DNA from: Cotesia glomerata
Taxonomy: Eukaryota; Arthropoda; Insecta; Hymenoptera; Braconidae
Reading direction: 5' to 3'
DNA: 64,000 nucleotides
NCBI RefSeq assembly: GCF_020080835.1
Contig: NC_058166.1
Coordinates: 17,323,043 to 17,387,042, forward strand
The notes under the pieces are model-generated. The model worked only from the letters and a program-made list of their open reading frames with translations, did no database searches and was not told the origin of the DNA. Positions 22,601 through 32,884 of the stretch are shown piece by piece (the first letter of the stretch is position 1; every line of letters starts with the position of its first letter). Both the position numbers and the translations under genes were made by a program.

Positions 22601-25600
22601 AGGAAAGCAATAATCAGTAGATTGTAAGATTACATCAATTAAAATTTACGAATTCTGGTCAATTAATAATACGTTAAGGCTGTGTTACTTATTATTTAGA
22701 TTATGAAGAATTCTTGTTATTACATTAAACTAATAAATTTTATTTTTGATAAATTTTTGTTCATTTTTAAGTAAATCCTAAAATATAGCCGTTCTGCGGT
22801 AATAGGTACGCAGTAACTGGATTAGTTGCAGTAATGGACACGCAGTAATAGGAGCAAGCTACTTTAAGACCTGCAGTAATACATGCATTTAGACTTCTTT
22901 TTAAATGCTTATTATTTAACGAAAATATTTGTTTCTCTTATTGTTGATTTTATTTTGGGTTAATAATAAGTCAAACTTTTGTTTAAGAAAAAAAAGTTAT
23001 TATTATCTTGAGAAAATTTTATAAAAATGCTTTCGAAGTGAGACTTACGAAAAAAACTGCAGTAATACCCACACTTACCCTAATTATAATTTTTGAATTA
23101 TAAATTTTAAGATAATTTCATCCATAATTATCGATAATGTAAAATTACCTTATATTAATTCAACTAAATGCCTTGGTTTATACATAAATAATTATCTATC
23201 TGGGAAAACTCATTTTTTGCCCTCCGGGCGGAAAGTGACAACTTTCGTCCCGCTGCGCTAAACTAAGTTGCCGCTTTCCGCCTTCGTCGGACAAAAAAAT
23301 AGTATACACTCCACGGGAAGTAAATAAGAAAGCCTCAGATCACATGTTTGTTGACCTCGGCTTCGCCTCGGCCAACAATTACATGTGATCTGAGACATTT
23401 CTTACTTTACTTCCCTAGGTGTGTAATATACTAATTTCTCATACTATGAAAAAGATAAATTCTGCATTATATTGCTTAAAAGTGAGAGATAGTATATTGT
23501 GTGACTAGGGATGAAACAAAACGATTTCAGACCAGTGAAGTTGCCTGCCCGAGCGAAGCGAGGGCTGGCATCACTCGTTCTGAAATCGTGTTTCATCCCG
23601 CGTCACACATTATATTTTTCATATAAGTTGCATTAAAAATGCTAGTTTCAATGTCTGGAGCCAACCAGAACTAGATAGTTTCAGACGAACAGCGAAAATA
23701 CCATTTTATTATGAAACTTATAATAAAATAGAAAGTAATAGTTTATTTTTTACCAAACATTATTCGTAAATTGACAAGTTTTCTTTTATCATTCTTATTT
23801 ATGCTTAATAACAGAATTATAATATGTCAGTACAGTTAACGGTTAGAATGACAATTATAAAGGTATAAAATAAACAAACAATTGATAGGATTGAAAATAA
23901 AGCTGCAACTTCACCTCGCGGACAGAAAATCTTCATTTTCTGTCCGCCGGGAAGATAGTATATTACATACCTAGGCCAGTAAAATAAGAAAAGTCTCAGA
24001 TCACATGTAATTGTTGGCCGAGGCGAAGCCGAGGTTGACAAACATGTGATCTGAGGCTTTCTTATTTACTGGCCAAGGTGTGTATACTATTTTTCTGCTC
24101 GACGTAGCCGGAATGTGGCAACTTTGTTTAGCGCAGCGGCCAGAAAGTTGCCACTTTCCGGCCGGAGGGCAGAAAAATAATTGATACCTGCCCGGCACAG
24201 TCGCATTGGTCTGAAATAGTCTAGTTTCGGTTGGCTCAACAGGCATTGAAACTCACATTTTCAATGCAGGTTATATGAAAAATATTTTTCAATTCAGATA
24301 TCAGAAAATTATTGGTTTCGGCTACGATTCTTCCTTTGATAGATTATTGTTCGGTTTTACTAATCGATTCAAATGCTGATAATGATTTAAAATTGCAGCG
24401 TGCAGTAAACTGTGCAATAAGGTTTATTTTTAATATCAAACGAGATGAACATATAACCCCTTATCGATCCAAATTGAAATGGTTATCGGTTAAATCCAGG
24501 AGAATATATCGCGTGCCTAATGCCAAAAGGGCGTATTACAGCAGTTAGATAGGGTTTTATGCCAAAAGGGCGTATAAAAAATTTTTTTTTTGCCATTCTT
24601 TCTAGAATCGCTCGAAATGTAAAGATCTGCAGAAAGAAAATTTTTGACGTACTAACGCCAAAAGGGCGTATCTTAAGATATACGCCCTTTTGGCTTTAAG
24701 ACATTGTCGGTCTAAAGCCAAAAGGGCGTATAAAAAAAATCAGGATTTTTCAAAATTTCGAAAAATAGTCTTCAAAATTGTTCGGAGAAAATTTGTATAA
24801 AAAAAATTTTTTAAAAGTCAACATTTTCGATGGTAGTAACCTTGAAATTTTCATTATCTTGGACAGACCAATGATTAAAAAAGCATATGAATTAAAAATT
24901 TTTTCGCGTACTAAAATGTTGATATTTTTTGTAAATTTCTTTTTTTTTTTCAGACGAAAATGTAAAAGATGCACGTATAGAAGGTGCAGGAATTGTACCC
25001 CAATAAACTTTCCGTATTTTAATATTAGTTTTTTCTAGTATTTTTTAACTTCGAATTATTATAATAATACCTTGTCCGCAATAGCTGCAATAAAAGATAT
25101 ATTTTTGTTTAATTGTATACTTTAAGCGCAAGCGTAGGTATGCTCTACTCGTCTAAAAATTCAAACCACCGATACCGTTGCGTAAAATTGGTGTTAAAAT
25201 CCATAATATGTATGCATAGAATGAAAAACACCTTAACGGAAAGTTAAAAATTATACGCCATTTTGGCATTAGGCACGCGATATTTTCTGGCTACATATTT
25301 CTATAAGTTGCTAGATACTAGAAAACCTATTTACTTAAGGGAATTATTTATAGAAGACGATGCTAGGCGCTCAGAAAGATTAGCGAGTAAAAACAACAAT
25401 GTAAATTAATTGATTCCTAGTTTTTCTACTTTACATTTTGAGTATTCATTTTTAATTTCGGCAATACGTCTATGGCAAAAGTTACCAGCTGATATAGTAA
25501 TTGCGACTACCTTGGAAATATTTAAAAAGAAAATCTATGATTATCTAATCTCTACTGACTTCTGAAAATTGTAAATTGAGGTTATAATTGAGGATGGTTT

Positions 25601-28600
25601 TACTTGTATCACTGTAGAGTGTTTTACAAGGGAGGGTGGGGAATTATTGTCTCTCCACTTTTTTCTCCGCAATATAATCTCTCAACCCCGTCATTATAAC
25701 TCTCAACCACTTTTTCGTCCCCACCCCCCTGCATGTCGGGATTTTTTCTTTCATGCCCGACACACATGTGCTGCGACTGTGGCCGACTTACGCGTTATAA
25801 TCAGTACCTGCATTTGCATTACGGTCTTAAATAGTATGGAGGTACTTCTATAATGACATTTTACCTCCATAACTATATGGGAAAACCACAGAAAACCCGA
25901 CCGGTACAGAGGCTGGCAATGAAACGCACATATTCTTAGTTTATAATCATTGAAAAATATTGGTGCGCGCCGGAATCGAACCCTGCTCCCACTCTTTCGA
26001 AATGCAGGTACCGAGCCGATTAGGCTATTGCCAACCTCATTACAATTACATATATTATTAATAAATAAATAAATAAATAATTGATTTTTTGAGAACTTTT
26101 TTTTTTGCACGACTCATGATGCGCAGCATCAGAGAGTGCTTTACGATCGAAAAAAAATTTTTTTTTTAATTAGAATAAAATTGCAATTGTCAAATAACTA
26201 GGACAGTGTCAATAACTGGGTCTTACCTTACACGGAAAAAAGTAAACTGTAATAAATAACAGTCGATTTATAATAAATAATGATCAACTGCTAAAAATTA
26301 CCATTTCAAACAGTAAAATCGTGATTTTACTATTCACTTTATAATATTTACAATTTAAACGTTATAATTTACTCTTTACATGGAAGAAAATACTATTTCA
26401 AACAGTAATATTCGCTATGTAAATGTCTAAAATGTTTAAGGATAATAATTAAGAATTCAGACTTTGATATTTATCATTTGGTACCTAAAAAATAATCTTA
26501 TGATATGTAAAAAGCATAAAATAAAGTCAGTAAATTTTTAATACAAGCAACGTCAATATTTACAAAGTAAAATGGTAAATTTTAAACGCAACGCTAAAAA
26601 TCAAACTGTAATTATTGACTTGCTTGGACTGGTAAAATGTACATTTTAAAAGTATAATTTTTATTGTTTCAAATGTTAAATTCTCTCAGAGTGAGACCCC
26701 CTTCTCTTTCATCTGAGTTCCCCTTCTCTTCATAATATGGACTATATATTGAAATGGCAATTTTTACTGTTTGAAACTGTAATTTTTTAAGATGAAAGAG
26801 TCGTTATTTACTATAGTGACAGCTATTAATCACTTATTTTGGATATTAAATTATAAATTGTGGCTTTTATACTTTCTACATTAAGTTCTAGTAATATTTA
26901 TATTTTTGCCACCCCGATGTCCGCTTTACTGTTTGAAACTATAAAAATTAACCGGAATCCGAGTCAATATTACAGTTTACTTTTTTCCGTGTATGTAAAA
27001 GTTAAAAAAATTTATTAATGTAATTTTTTAAAATATTTTCTATTGTTGGATTTTCTGAGCAAAAATAAATTCCAGTTACAAACTTTTAGTTTTATATTTT
27101 AGATATTTAGTTTTTAGAAATATTTATTTTAGAAAAATAACGTATTTTCTTTTATTAGTTTTTAAATGTGAAAAACATATTTAAGGCACATAACATTTTT
27201 GCAACTAGAATAAGAAAGCCTGTATAGGCTTGATTTTATGACCTTAGGTACTTGAGTTGTACAAAGGATTCTCTATTTTACACTGTACAGTACAACCAAA
27301 TATTACGGTCTTAGTTAAGAAGAAAAACATGTGTTTTACTAAGTTTTACTACGATTTCTTTTTAAATAAAGATTCTATTTGAATCACTCTATGTAGATAA
27401 TGATATTGTTTTTCACTTTATTTATTATTAATCCGGAATCAGGAATCGAACCTGGATCTTTTGGTGTCTCGCCAACTTCTCTACCCTTAAGCTATCTTCC
27501 TGGTCTGAGCATTTTCCGAGTTATTTTTTCGATCACCGAAAAAAGTTTCACTGAGTAAGAAATTAACTTCTTTGCTTAATCTTAATTAAAAATAAAAAAA
27601 TTTTTAATTATTAGATATATTCACCCGAAGATGGTATTGAGTGCTCATACCAACAATAAAAATGGTGAAAATAAATTTAATAAATAAAAATTTAATGTAA
27701 AAATTCAAAATTAGTCTAACATCAATTTGGATCGGGGATAATGGCTTTGAAATATAGAACTCTTTAATTATTTTTAATAATAATAACAAATAACGTCCAC
27801 CAGCTATCTGTCACATGCTTACAAGTGGTAGCGCTCTCGGAGCAAAACCTCGAGACGTCCAATTTAAATAATTTTTTTAAACTACACTGATAGAAGGATT
27901 TGTTTATAGTTAAAAATATTTGTTAATATTTAACAAATCATTTATTAGAGACCACTTTTTAGTCCTTAACAAATATTTCTTAGTATTTAAAAAGATTTAT
28001 TAATATTTAATAAATGAATATCTGATTTATTAAATACAAACAAATCATTTTAAATACTAAGAAATATTTGTTTGATACTAAAAAATGGTCTTTAATAAAT
28101 GATTTGTTAACTATTAACAAATATTTTTTTAATACAAATAAATCCTTCTATCAGTGTATTATTTTAAATAAAAAGTTAAAAAAAATTACTTTTCGCTCTC
28201 AGAACTACTTGTAGACATAAAAAAAAATAACGACTTAAGATTTTTGTTCTTAAAACTAATTTATTTATTTATTTCTCGGTCATGGAGCTTAGCTCCCTGT
28301 GACCATATTTCTTACATAAGTTACAAAGGTAGTTATAAGAAAAACACACTTACTTAATAGTAATCAATGTAATAAACTAGTAATAATAATAGCAATCCTA
28401 AAGAAAAGTTATTAACAAAAATAACAATAGCAGTAGTAATAGTCATTACAGGACATTTTCAAACAGCATGCTCATTAACTTGCTCATTAACTTGCTCCAA
28501 GCGTTGCAAGAACCGGAAACAAACATTGCGAAGTTCCTGCAATTTGGCAGCTGATGTGACCTCAATTGGAAGCGAGTTCCAAAAATTACAGCCCGTTACA

Positions 28601-31600
28601 ATAAACGAACGCTGATACGTCGTTGTTCTCGCAAAGGGCACTTTTAGCGTATCAGTCTTACTTAAATCTCGCCGCGTACTCTCTAAATCTGAAACAGTGA
28701 AAATCACTGGAAATTAGTGGTATATTCACTATTTCACAGTTATAAGTAAACCACTTGGTATACTTATAGCTGTGAAACAGTGAAATTCCACTGATTCATT
28801 TTAAGAGAGTAGCAATGTTTGTTTTCAGCTTTAGCTTATCTCCAAAAAGACCAGGCCTCATAAGACACAACGCCTTATAGAACTCGCATGAGATTAACTG
28901 TTATCGGCGATCACGAGGCATGAGCCAATCAAGACGCCGCCAGAGGCTCAGTAATATGCTCATATCGTTTTATTCGAAATATAAACCTAACGCAATTATT
29001 TAGCGAGACGAGCAATGATCTCTCAAGCTCAGATGTTAAGTTTGTTAATACACACGCACAATAGTCAAAAATAGGCAATACAAGTGCTGTTACCAGCTTT
29101 CGTTTTAATTGAGCACTACACTGTAAAAAATCCGGAGTGAATCGGGAGTGAATTTCACTCCCATTTCACTCCCATCACTCGGAGTTCCGGAGTGAAGTAA
29201 TTAATCACTCCGCGTAGGGAGTGAATCCGGAGTTTTTATTTGCGGAGTGATTTCAGAGTGATTTCGAATTTCACTCCGAAAAACATCCGCGTTCGGAGTT
29301 TTTAAAATAAATAAAATAAGGATGAATTATCGTTCTACAAAAAAAAATCTCTAAATTAATCTTTATATATATATTTCTTCTGTACGTGTGTTTGTCACTG
29401 AACTTCTCCTAAACGGCTGGACCGATTTTAATGAAATTTTATGTGTCTTCCGGTGGATTCCAGAATGGTTTAGATTCACAATTCAGCCCACGAGAAAATG
29501 TTTATTTAATAGATTTTTTATTTATAAATTGGTATTGGTCTTGACTACCCACATGTACTTTTCATATATTTTATAAATGGGCCATTCCATGTCAAATCGA
29601 CCAATAGTTGGAATCGACCCCTTTCGATTTGGATGAATTTTGGTCAGAAGTTCTCTTTTATCATAAAACGAAGTTCTGCCAAAGGAAAAAAAAAAAAATT
29701 TTTTTCCGAAAGATATGCAAATTCAAAATTTCGCGATTTTTCCAGTTTGTCAATTTTGTTTTTGCAATATCTCGAATGCTATTATAGATACAGGAATGGT
29801 CTTTCGTTTGTTTAAAAGGGGACACTTTGGGGCTATTGAAAAAAATATTTTGGAAAAATTTTGAAAAATGCCAAATTTGTCAAATTTTGAATGTTTGAAA
29901 ATCGTCAAAAATGAAGACCACCATTAAAATTTTGGCTCAATTTTTTTTGTATGATACCTTGTTATGATCTTAAAAGATCCTGAAATTTTTGGATAGGGGT
30001 TTTTTTTTTTCAAAAATATGAATTTTTTAATTTCAAAAAAAAATTTTTGAATTTCAGAAAAAATTTTTTTTTTGTTTTTTGCAACTTCTATATAAGTTAA
30101 AGTTATGCAGATACATAATATTGTAATTTTGAGTATTTAGAAATCAAATGCACGACGTGAAAATATTAAATAATAAATTAATTTCAACTTTTTTTTATTT
30201 TTTGGACATAATCTTGCATCCTTAAAATAAGTCATCCTTAACGCATGATAGAATTCGTTAATTGTCCTTTATTTACTTCATTTAAAGTTGTTGATGCCAC
30301 TTGTCGTCTTATTAACATGGGAATAATTTGTAATTTGAGATTGAGAACTATGATTGTGCAGAAATTCGTAAGTAAATAAGTATTCGAAAGAACGAAAAAA
30401 ATTGATATTCTCATGAAATCATTTCTAATTTTTATAGAAAATTAATATCTGTTTGAGTTATTTGAGGTTAAAAACTGTAATTGAAGTGAAGAAACGGACA
30501 AAATATATCATGCGTTAAGAAAATAAAAAATTATATCATGCGTTAAGCCTGACTTTTAGATTATGTCTAAAAAATGAATAAAAGTTGAAATTAATTTATT
30601 ATTTAATATTTTCACGTCGTGCATTTGATTTCTAAATACTCAAAATTACAATATTATGTATCTGCATAACTTTAACTTGTATAGAAGTTGCAAAAAATAA
30701 AAAAATTTTTTTGAAATTAAAAATTCATATTTTTGAAAAAAAAAAAACCCCTATCCAAAAATTTCAGGATCTTTTAAGATCATACAAAAAAAATTGAGCC
30801 AAAATTTTAATGGTGGTCTTTTTGAATTTTTGACGATTTTCAAAATTCAAAATTTGACAAATTTGGCATTTTTCAAAAATTTTTTCCAAAATATTTTTTT
30901 TTCAATAGTCATAAATGTCCCCTTTTAAACAAACGAAAGACAATTCCTGTATCTGTAATAGCATTCGAGATATTGCAAAAACAAAATTGAAAAACTGGAA
31001 AAATCACGAAATTTTGTATTTGCATTTCTTTTGAAAAAATTTTTTTTTTTTTCCTTTGGCAGAACTTCGTTTTATGACAAAAGAAAACTTCTGACCAAAA
31101 TTCATCCAAATCAAAAGGGTTCGATTCCAACTATTGGTCGATTTGACATGGAATGACCCAAATATCATATATATAAGATATATGAACAATTCATGTGAGT
31201 AATCAAATGAAAAGTCTCGATGAGTATAAAATCATAATGGACTTATATTTATGAAAATGTTAATAATTAACGAATGATAATGTATTTTGTTAACTAATGA
31301 TTTTTTTAACGATATAAGCTCATTCCGATGTTACACTCATCAAGAGCTTTTATTTGGGTACCCACATGCATTTTTGATATATTTTTCATATATACATATA
31401 TATAATATATATAAATATATAAAATTTATGAAAAATTGATGTGGGTACTCAAATGAAAGGTCTTGATGAGTGTAATATCGGGATGAGCTTATATCTTTAA
31501 AAATATCATTAGTTGACAAGATACAATGTCATTTATAAATTATTGAAGTTTTAAAAGATATAAGCTCATCCCGATGTTACACTCATCGAGTTCTTTTATT

Positions 31601-31873
31601 TGAGTACCCACATAACATTTTTTATATATTTTATATATATGGTATTTGTGAAATATATAAATATATCAAATATATCAAAAATGCATGTGGGTACTCAAAT
31701 GAAAGCTCTTGATGAGTATAAAATCAGAATGGGCTTATATTTACGAAAATGTTAATTATTGAAGAATGCCCATTGCATATTGTTAACTAATGATGTTTTT
31801 AACTATACAAGCTCATTCCTAGAATTTCTAAATTTAAGACGTGTGTACATGACAACGTCTGTCGGGTCCGCTA

Positions 31874-31933
<60 letters not shown>

Positions 31934-32884
31934 TTGACAAATTTTAAGTATAATTAATTTATAAAAAAAAATTAATAAAAACATTATAATAATAATAATT
32001 AAAATGAAATATTATTAAAAATAATAAATTAAATTTTTAATAATTAAATATAAAAAGGGTTTATAAAAATATTTTCTTCACAAAAATTTATTTATTTCTA
32101 AATTAATTTATTTTGGGAGTGAATGCGGAGTGAATTTTATTATTAATAAAAATTAACTCCTTCTCGGAGTAAATATCACTCCCACTGGGAGTGAATCAAT
32201 TAATTAAAAATCATTAACTCTTCATTCACTCCGCGTTCACTCCGCAAATTTTTTACAGTGTAAGATTTGAGTCATTCATTCTTTTGTAAAGCTAATGTAA
32301 TTGCTTTTAGAAATAATATCTGTCCATCTATTGGGGGGTGTCCATCTATTGGGGTATTTACCCTACTGTGCAAATATTTTCTTGAAGATTTCAATTATTA
32401 GCAACAATTTTTTTTTATTTAAAAAGCTCAAGTACCATTTATTTATCATTGAAATAAAAAAATCCGCAGTAATACCTACACCCGTAGTAATACCCACACT
32501 TACCCAATTTTTTTTTATAATTAACTTTTAATAAAAATCAATAAAATAATCAGATGCCTACTAATATTCTAATTGTTATTTTTTAATTTTATAATAGAAT
32601 CCACTTAATGGCTTTGCTGTAGGGTTCAGTGTATTGTTTAAAATAAAATAAATAAATTTCAGTAATAAAAAGTAAATACCTTTTTCATTGAAAGTCTCAA
32701 TAGAATAAATTGTTGAAGGATCAAAGTAACAAGAAATTTCTTTATTAGCTTCTTTCTTAACGACATTAACCACTGGAATTCCGTTACTTTCAAAGGTTGT
32801 ACTTTTTAAATAACTATAATTAAAAATCCACAGTGCATATAACGTGATACTTAGGCCAAAAACAATCACCATTTGTTTCTTCAT
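19651..32884 (-). CDS. A4GALT-like alpha-1,4-galactosyltransferase (GT32)
   Basis: A Golgi type II membrane glycosyltransferase of the lactosylceramide 4-alpha-galactosyltransferase family, likely acting on insect glycolipids. Coding exons, minus strand: 32680-32884, 20469-20859, 20193-20400 and 19651-19917. All joins keep phase and give 356 residues, the usual family length. Residues 5-24 form the signal anchor (MVIVFGLSITLYALWIF). IFFIETSCSG opens the catalytic domain. SDVLRYLTLWKVPGIYMDLD carries the DXD metal-nucleotide site (Asp192-Leu-Asp194). CVMSFGGSKIGREVADACI and a C-terminal SHLQPVKVGSQVPYGIIASQ block match the family. Intron 1 is 11,820 bases of mostly mobile elements. Intron 3 (19918-20192) is largely a MITE. 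The stop codon lies eight bases from a transposable element, so the 3' UTR is element-derived. The exact acceptor substrate cannot be read from sequence. Confidence 0.95.
19953..20158. mobile_element. MITE of the TTAGCCGACATT family
   Basis: A 206 bp element in A4GALT intron 3. Its left end is ATGAAAATTAAGTTAGCCGA and its right end is CGTCGGCTAACTTCAGTGTT, an imperfect inverted repeat. Similar copies are at 37592-37797 and 52872-53045. Confidence 0.7.
21013..21854. mobile_element. TIR element with AACTTCCCGCTAA ends
   Basis: Perfect 13-base inverted ends (AACTTCCCGCTAA and TTAGCGGGAAGTT) bound 842 bases in A4GALT intron 1. Inside are three palindromes of the form TTTGAGCTCTTCGAGCTCAA and an (AC)n/(ACAT)n tract at 21668-21705. 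No transposase ORF remains. Another end of the family (TTAGCGGGAAGTT) is at 39984. Confidence 0.75.
21968..23080. mobile_element. TA-flanked element filled with GCAGTAATA motifs
   Basis: Inverted ends GGGTAAGTGTGGGTATTACT and its exact complement bound 1,113 bases flanked by TA. TGCAGTAATA or its complement TATTACTGCA, with near variants, recurs roughly a dozen times inside in both directions. There is no ORF of note. The TA plus flanking sequence rejoins into the outer MITE, which confirms the boundaries. Confidence 0.8.
23213..23433 (+). mobile_element. F element, GC-rich foldback unit, copy 1
   Basis: This opens with a GC-rich stretch (GGGCGGAAAGTGACAACTTT, then GCTGCGCTAAAC). TAGTATACAC follows, then a palindrome around CTCAGATCACATGT and ACATGTGATCTGAG with a GGCTTCGCC core, ending GTGTGTAATATACTA. 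Copies are at 23956-24179 (reverse), 37127-37347 and 50937-51156 (reverse). Confidence 0.7.
23434..23955. repeat. spacer between inverted F elements, with a further inverted repeat
   Basis: It contains a 50-base GC-rich palindromic stretch (GAAACAAAACGATTTCAGAC, then TCTGAAATCGTGTTTCATCC, 23513-23600). It also contains one arm (TTTCATATAAGTTGCATT, near 23619) of a second inverted repeat whose partner is at 24185-24285. Confidence 0.55.
23956..24179 (-). mobile_element. F element copy 2 (reverse)
   Basis: Reverse-oriented copy of the F unit at 23213-23433, including the ACATGTGATCTGAG palindrome and the CTTTCCGGCCGGAGGGC end. Together with copy 1 it makes a large hairpin-forming pair in A4GALT intron 1. 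Confidence 0.7.
24305..25565 (+). pseudogene. non-LTR retrotransposon fragment, split by an element
   Basis: Conceptual translation of 24305-24505 shows the C-terminal region after the palm domain of a jockey-like reverse transcriptase (LPLIDYCSVLL, LKLQRAVNCAIRFIF, KRDEHITPYR). After the insertion at 24510-25279 the same frame region resumes at about 25284, ending in the usual SAIRLWQKLPADI-type block near 25479-25515. In-frame stops and the insertion show it is dead. No 5' part is present. Confidence 0.75.
24510..25279. mobile_element. TIR element with GCCAAAAGGGCGTAT motif array
   Basis: Inverted ends CGCGTGCCTAATGCCAAAAG and (complement of right end) CGCGTGCCTAATGCCAAAAT are flanked by a 4-base duplication, ATAT. 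GCCAAAAGGGCGTAT occurs at least four times on the plus strand and once in reverse within the first 230 bases, including an abutted inverted pair near 24658-24697. It interrupts a reverse-transcriptase remnant, and removing it with one ATAT restores continuity of that frame. Confidence 0.85.
25640..26045 (-). mobile_element. tRNA-derived SINE
   Basis: Read on the minus strand, the head at about 26037-25970 has a pol III A box (TAGCCTAATCGGCTCGG) and B box (GGTTCGATTCC). It is followed by a body with CTGTGGTTTTCCC. No folded tRNA with a proper anticodon arm can be drawn, so this is a SINE rather than a tRNA gene. The 3' limit is approximate. Confidence 0.65.
26231..26991. mobile_element. MITE family M (CACGGAAAAAAGTAAACTG), copy 1
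   Basis: 761 bases with inverted ends CACGGAAAAAAGTAAACTGT and its complement, flanked by TA. The phrases TTTCAAACAGTAAAA and TTTACTGTTTGAAA recur through the interior. Other copies are at 33571-35999, 41039-41798 and 49640-51440 (reverse). Confidence 0.85.
27428..27512 (-). mobile_element. tRNA-like SINE head
   Basis: Minus strand: A box TAGCTTAAGGGTAGAG and B box GGTTCGATTCC, about 45 bases apart, without a closing acceptor stem. It lies in A4GALT intron 1. The body may continue to about 27365. Confidence 0.55.
27885..28156. mobile_element. hairpin MITE family D (CACTGATAGAAGG), copy 1
   Basis: 272-base, nearly full-length palindrome with ends CACTGATAGAAGGATTTGTT and its complement, flanked by TA. 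The interior repeats AACAAATATTT and AAATACTAAGAAATATTTG. Other copies are at 36720-36985, 50569-50904 and 63064-63572. Confidence 0.85.
28250..29112 (-). pseudogene. non-LTR retrotransposon fragment
   Basis: Minus-strand translation around 29105-28930 shows reverse-transcriptase C-terminal blocks (LVLPIFDYCACVLTNL, NNCVRFIFRIKRYEHITE). At 28660-28500 the closing block is TTTYQRSFIVTGCNFWNSLP. Frames are broken between them, and a small inverted repeat (GTGAAATTCCACTGATTC, 28690-28800) interrupts it. A dead fragment in A4GALT intron 1. Confidence 0.7.
29360..31874 (+). mobile_element. Helitron-type element, second family
   Basis: It starts TCTTTATATATATATTTCTT after host A, continues with CACTGAACTTCTCCTAAACG, and ends GACAACGTCTGTCGGGTCCG CTAG before host T. 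The ends differ from the TCTATATTATTAAG family but the interior includes the same palindromic satellite (31290-31740). A foldback element (29579-31159) is inserted near its 5' end. Confidence 0.75.
29579..31159. mobile_element. 1.6 kb foldback element with ~620 bp arms
   Basis: The ends GGGCCATTCCATGTCAAATC and (complement) GGGTCATTCCATGTCAAATC extend into inverted arms at about 29579-30210 and 30560-31159, with a loop of about 350 bases holding ATCATGCGTTAAG repeats. It is flanked by AAAT on both sides (29575-29578, 31160-31163). There is no transposase; the short ORFs in the arms are mirror images and not credible. Confidence 0.85.
31875..31928. repeat. (TA)n microsatellite
   Basis: About 27 TA units directly after the CTAG end of the Helitron, probably grown from the insertion-site dinucleotides. 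Confidence 0.9.
32304..32510. repeat. isolated ends of two TIR elements
   Basis: GTCCATCTATTGGGG occurs twice, followed by TATTTACCCTA at about 32353-32363. At 32466-32505 there is a single right end of the GCAGTAATA family (CAGTAATACC, TAATACCCACACTTACCC). Each looks like a solo terminus. Confidence 0.5.

Larger units (their letters stand above)
21868..26228. mobile_element. MITE (AGATAAAAGACCCAGTT ends) split by later insertions
   Basis: The left end AGATAAAAGACCCAGTTATT and right end AATAACTGGGTCTTACCT are flanked by TA. The family element is about 200 bases (compare 11397-11588). Here its halves are separated by about 4.1 kb of later insertions: the GCAGTAATA element, inverted F elements, a LINE scrap and a SINE. 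Confidence 0.65.
29119..32260. mobile_element. TA-flanked GGAGTGA-motif element, split by a Helitron
   Basis: Inverted ends CACTGTAAAAAATCCGGAGT and (complement) CACTGTAAAAAATTTGCGGA are flanked by TA at 29117-29118 and 32261-32262. CGGAGTGAAT, CACTCCC and variants recur across both halves (29119-29305 and 32110-32260). The halves are separated by the Helitron at 29360-31874 plus a (TA)n tract. Confidence 0.85.

Noticed and set aside
24778..25038. 86-codon ORF with a Cys/Arg-rich end (RKCKRCTYRRCRNC)
   Set aside because: It lies inside a non-coding TIR element with a low-complexity FFFFF run. The Cys spacing fits no known finger, so I do not call it a gene.
25751..26110. 119-codon minus ORF
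   Set aside because: It reads through a SINE, including its B box. A shadow of the repeat.
29633..31189. Matching short ORFs (MNFGQKFSFIIKRSSAKG...) on opposite strands
   Set aside because: They are the two arms of the foldback element translated in mirror image. No evidence of selection on protein.
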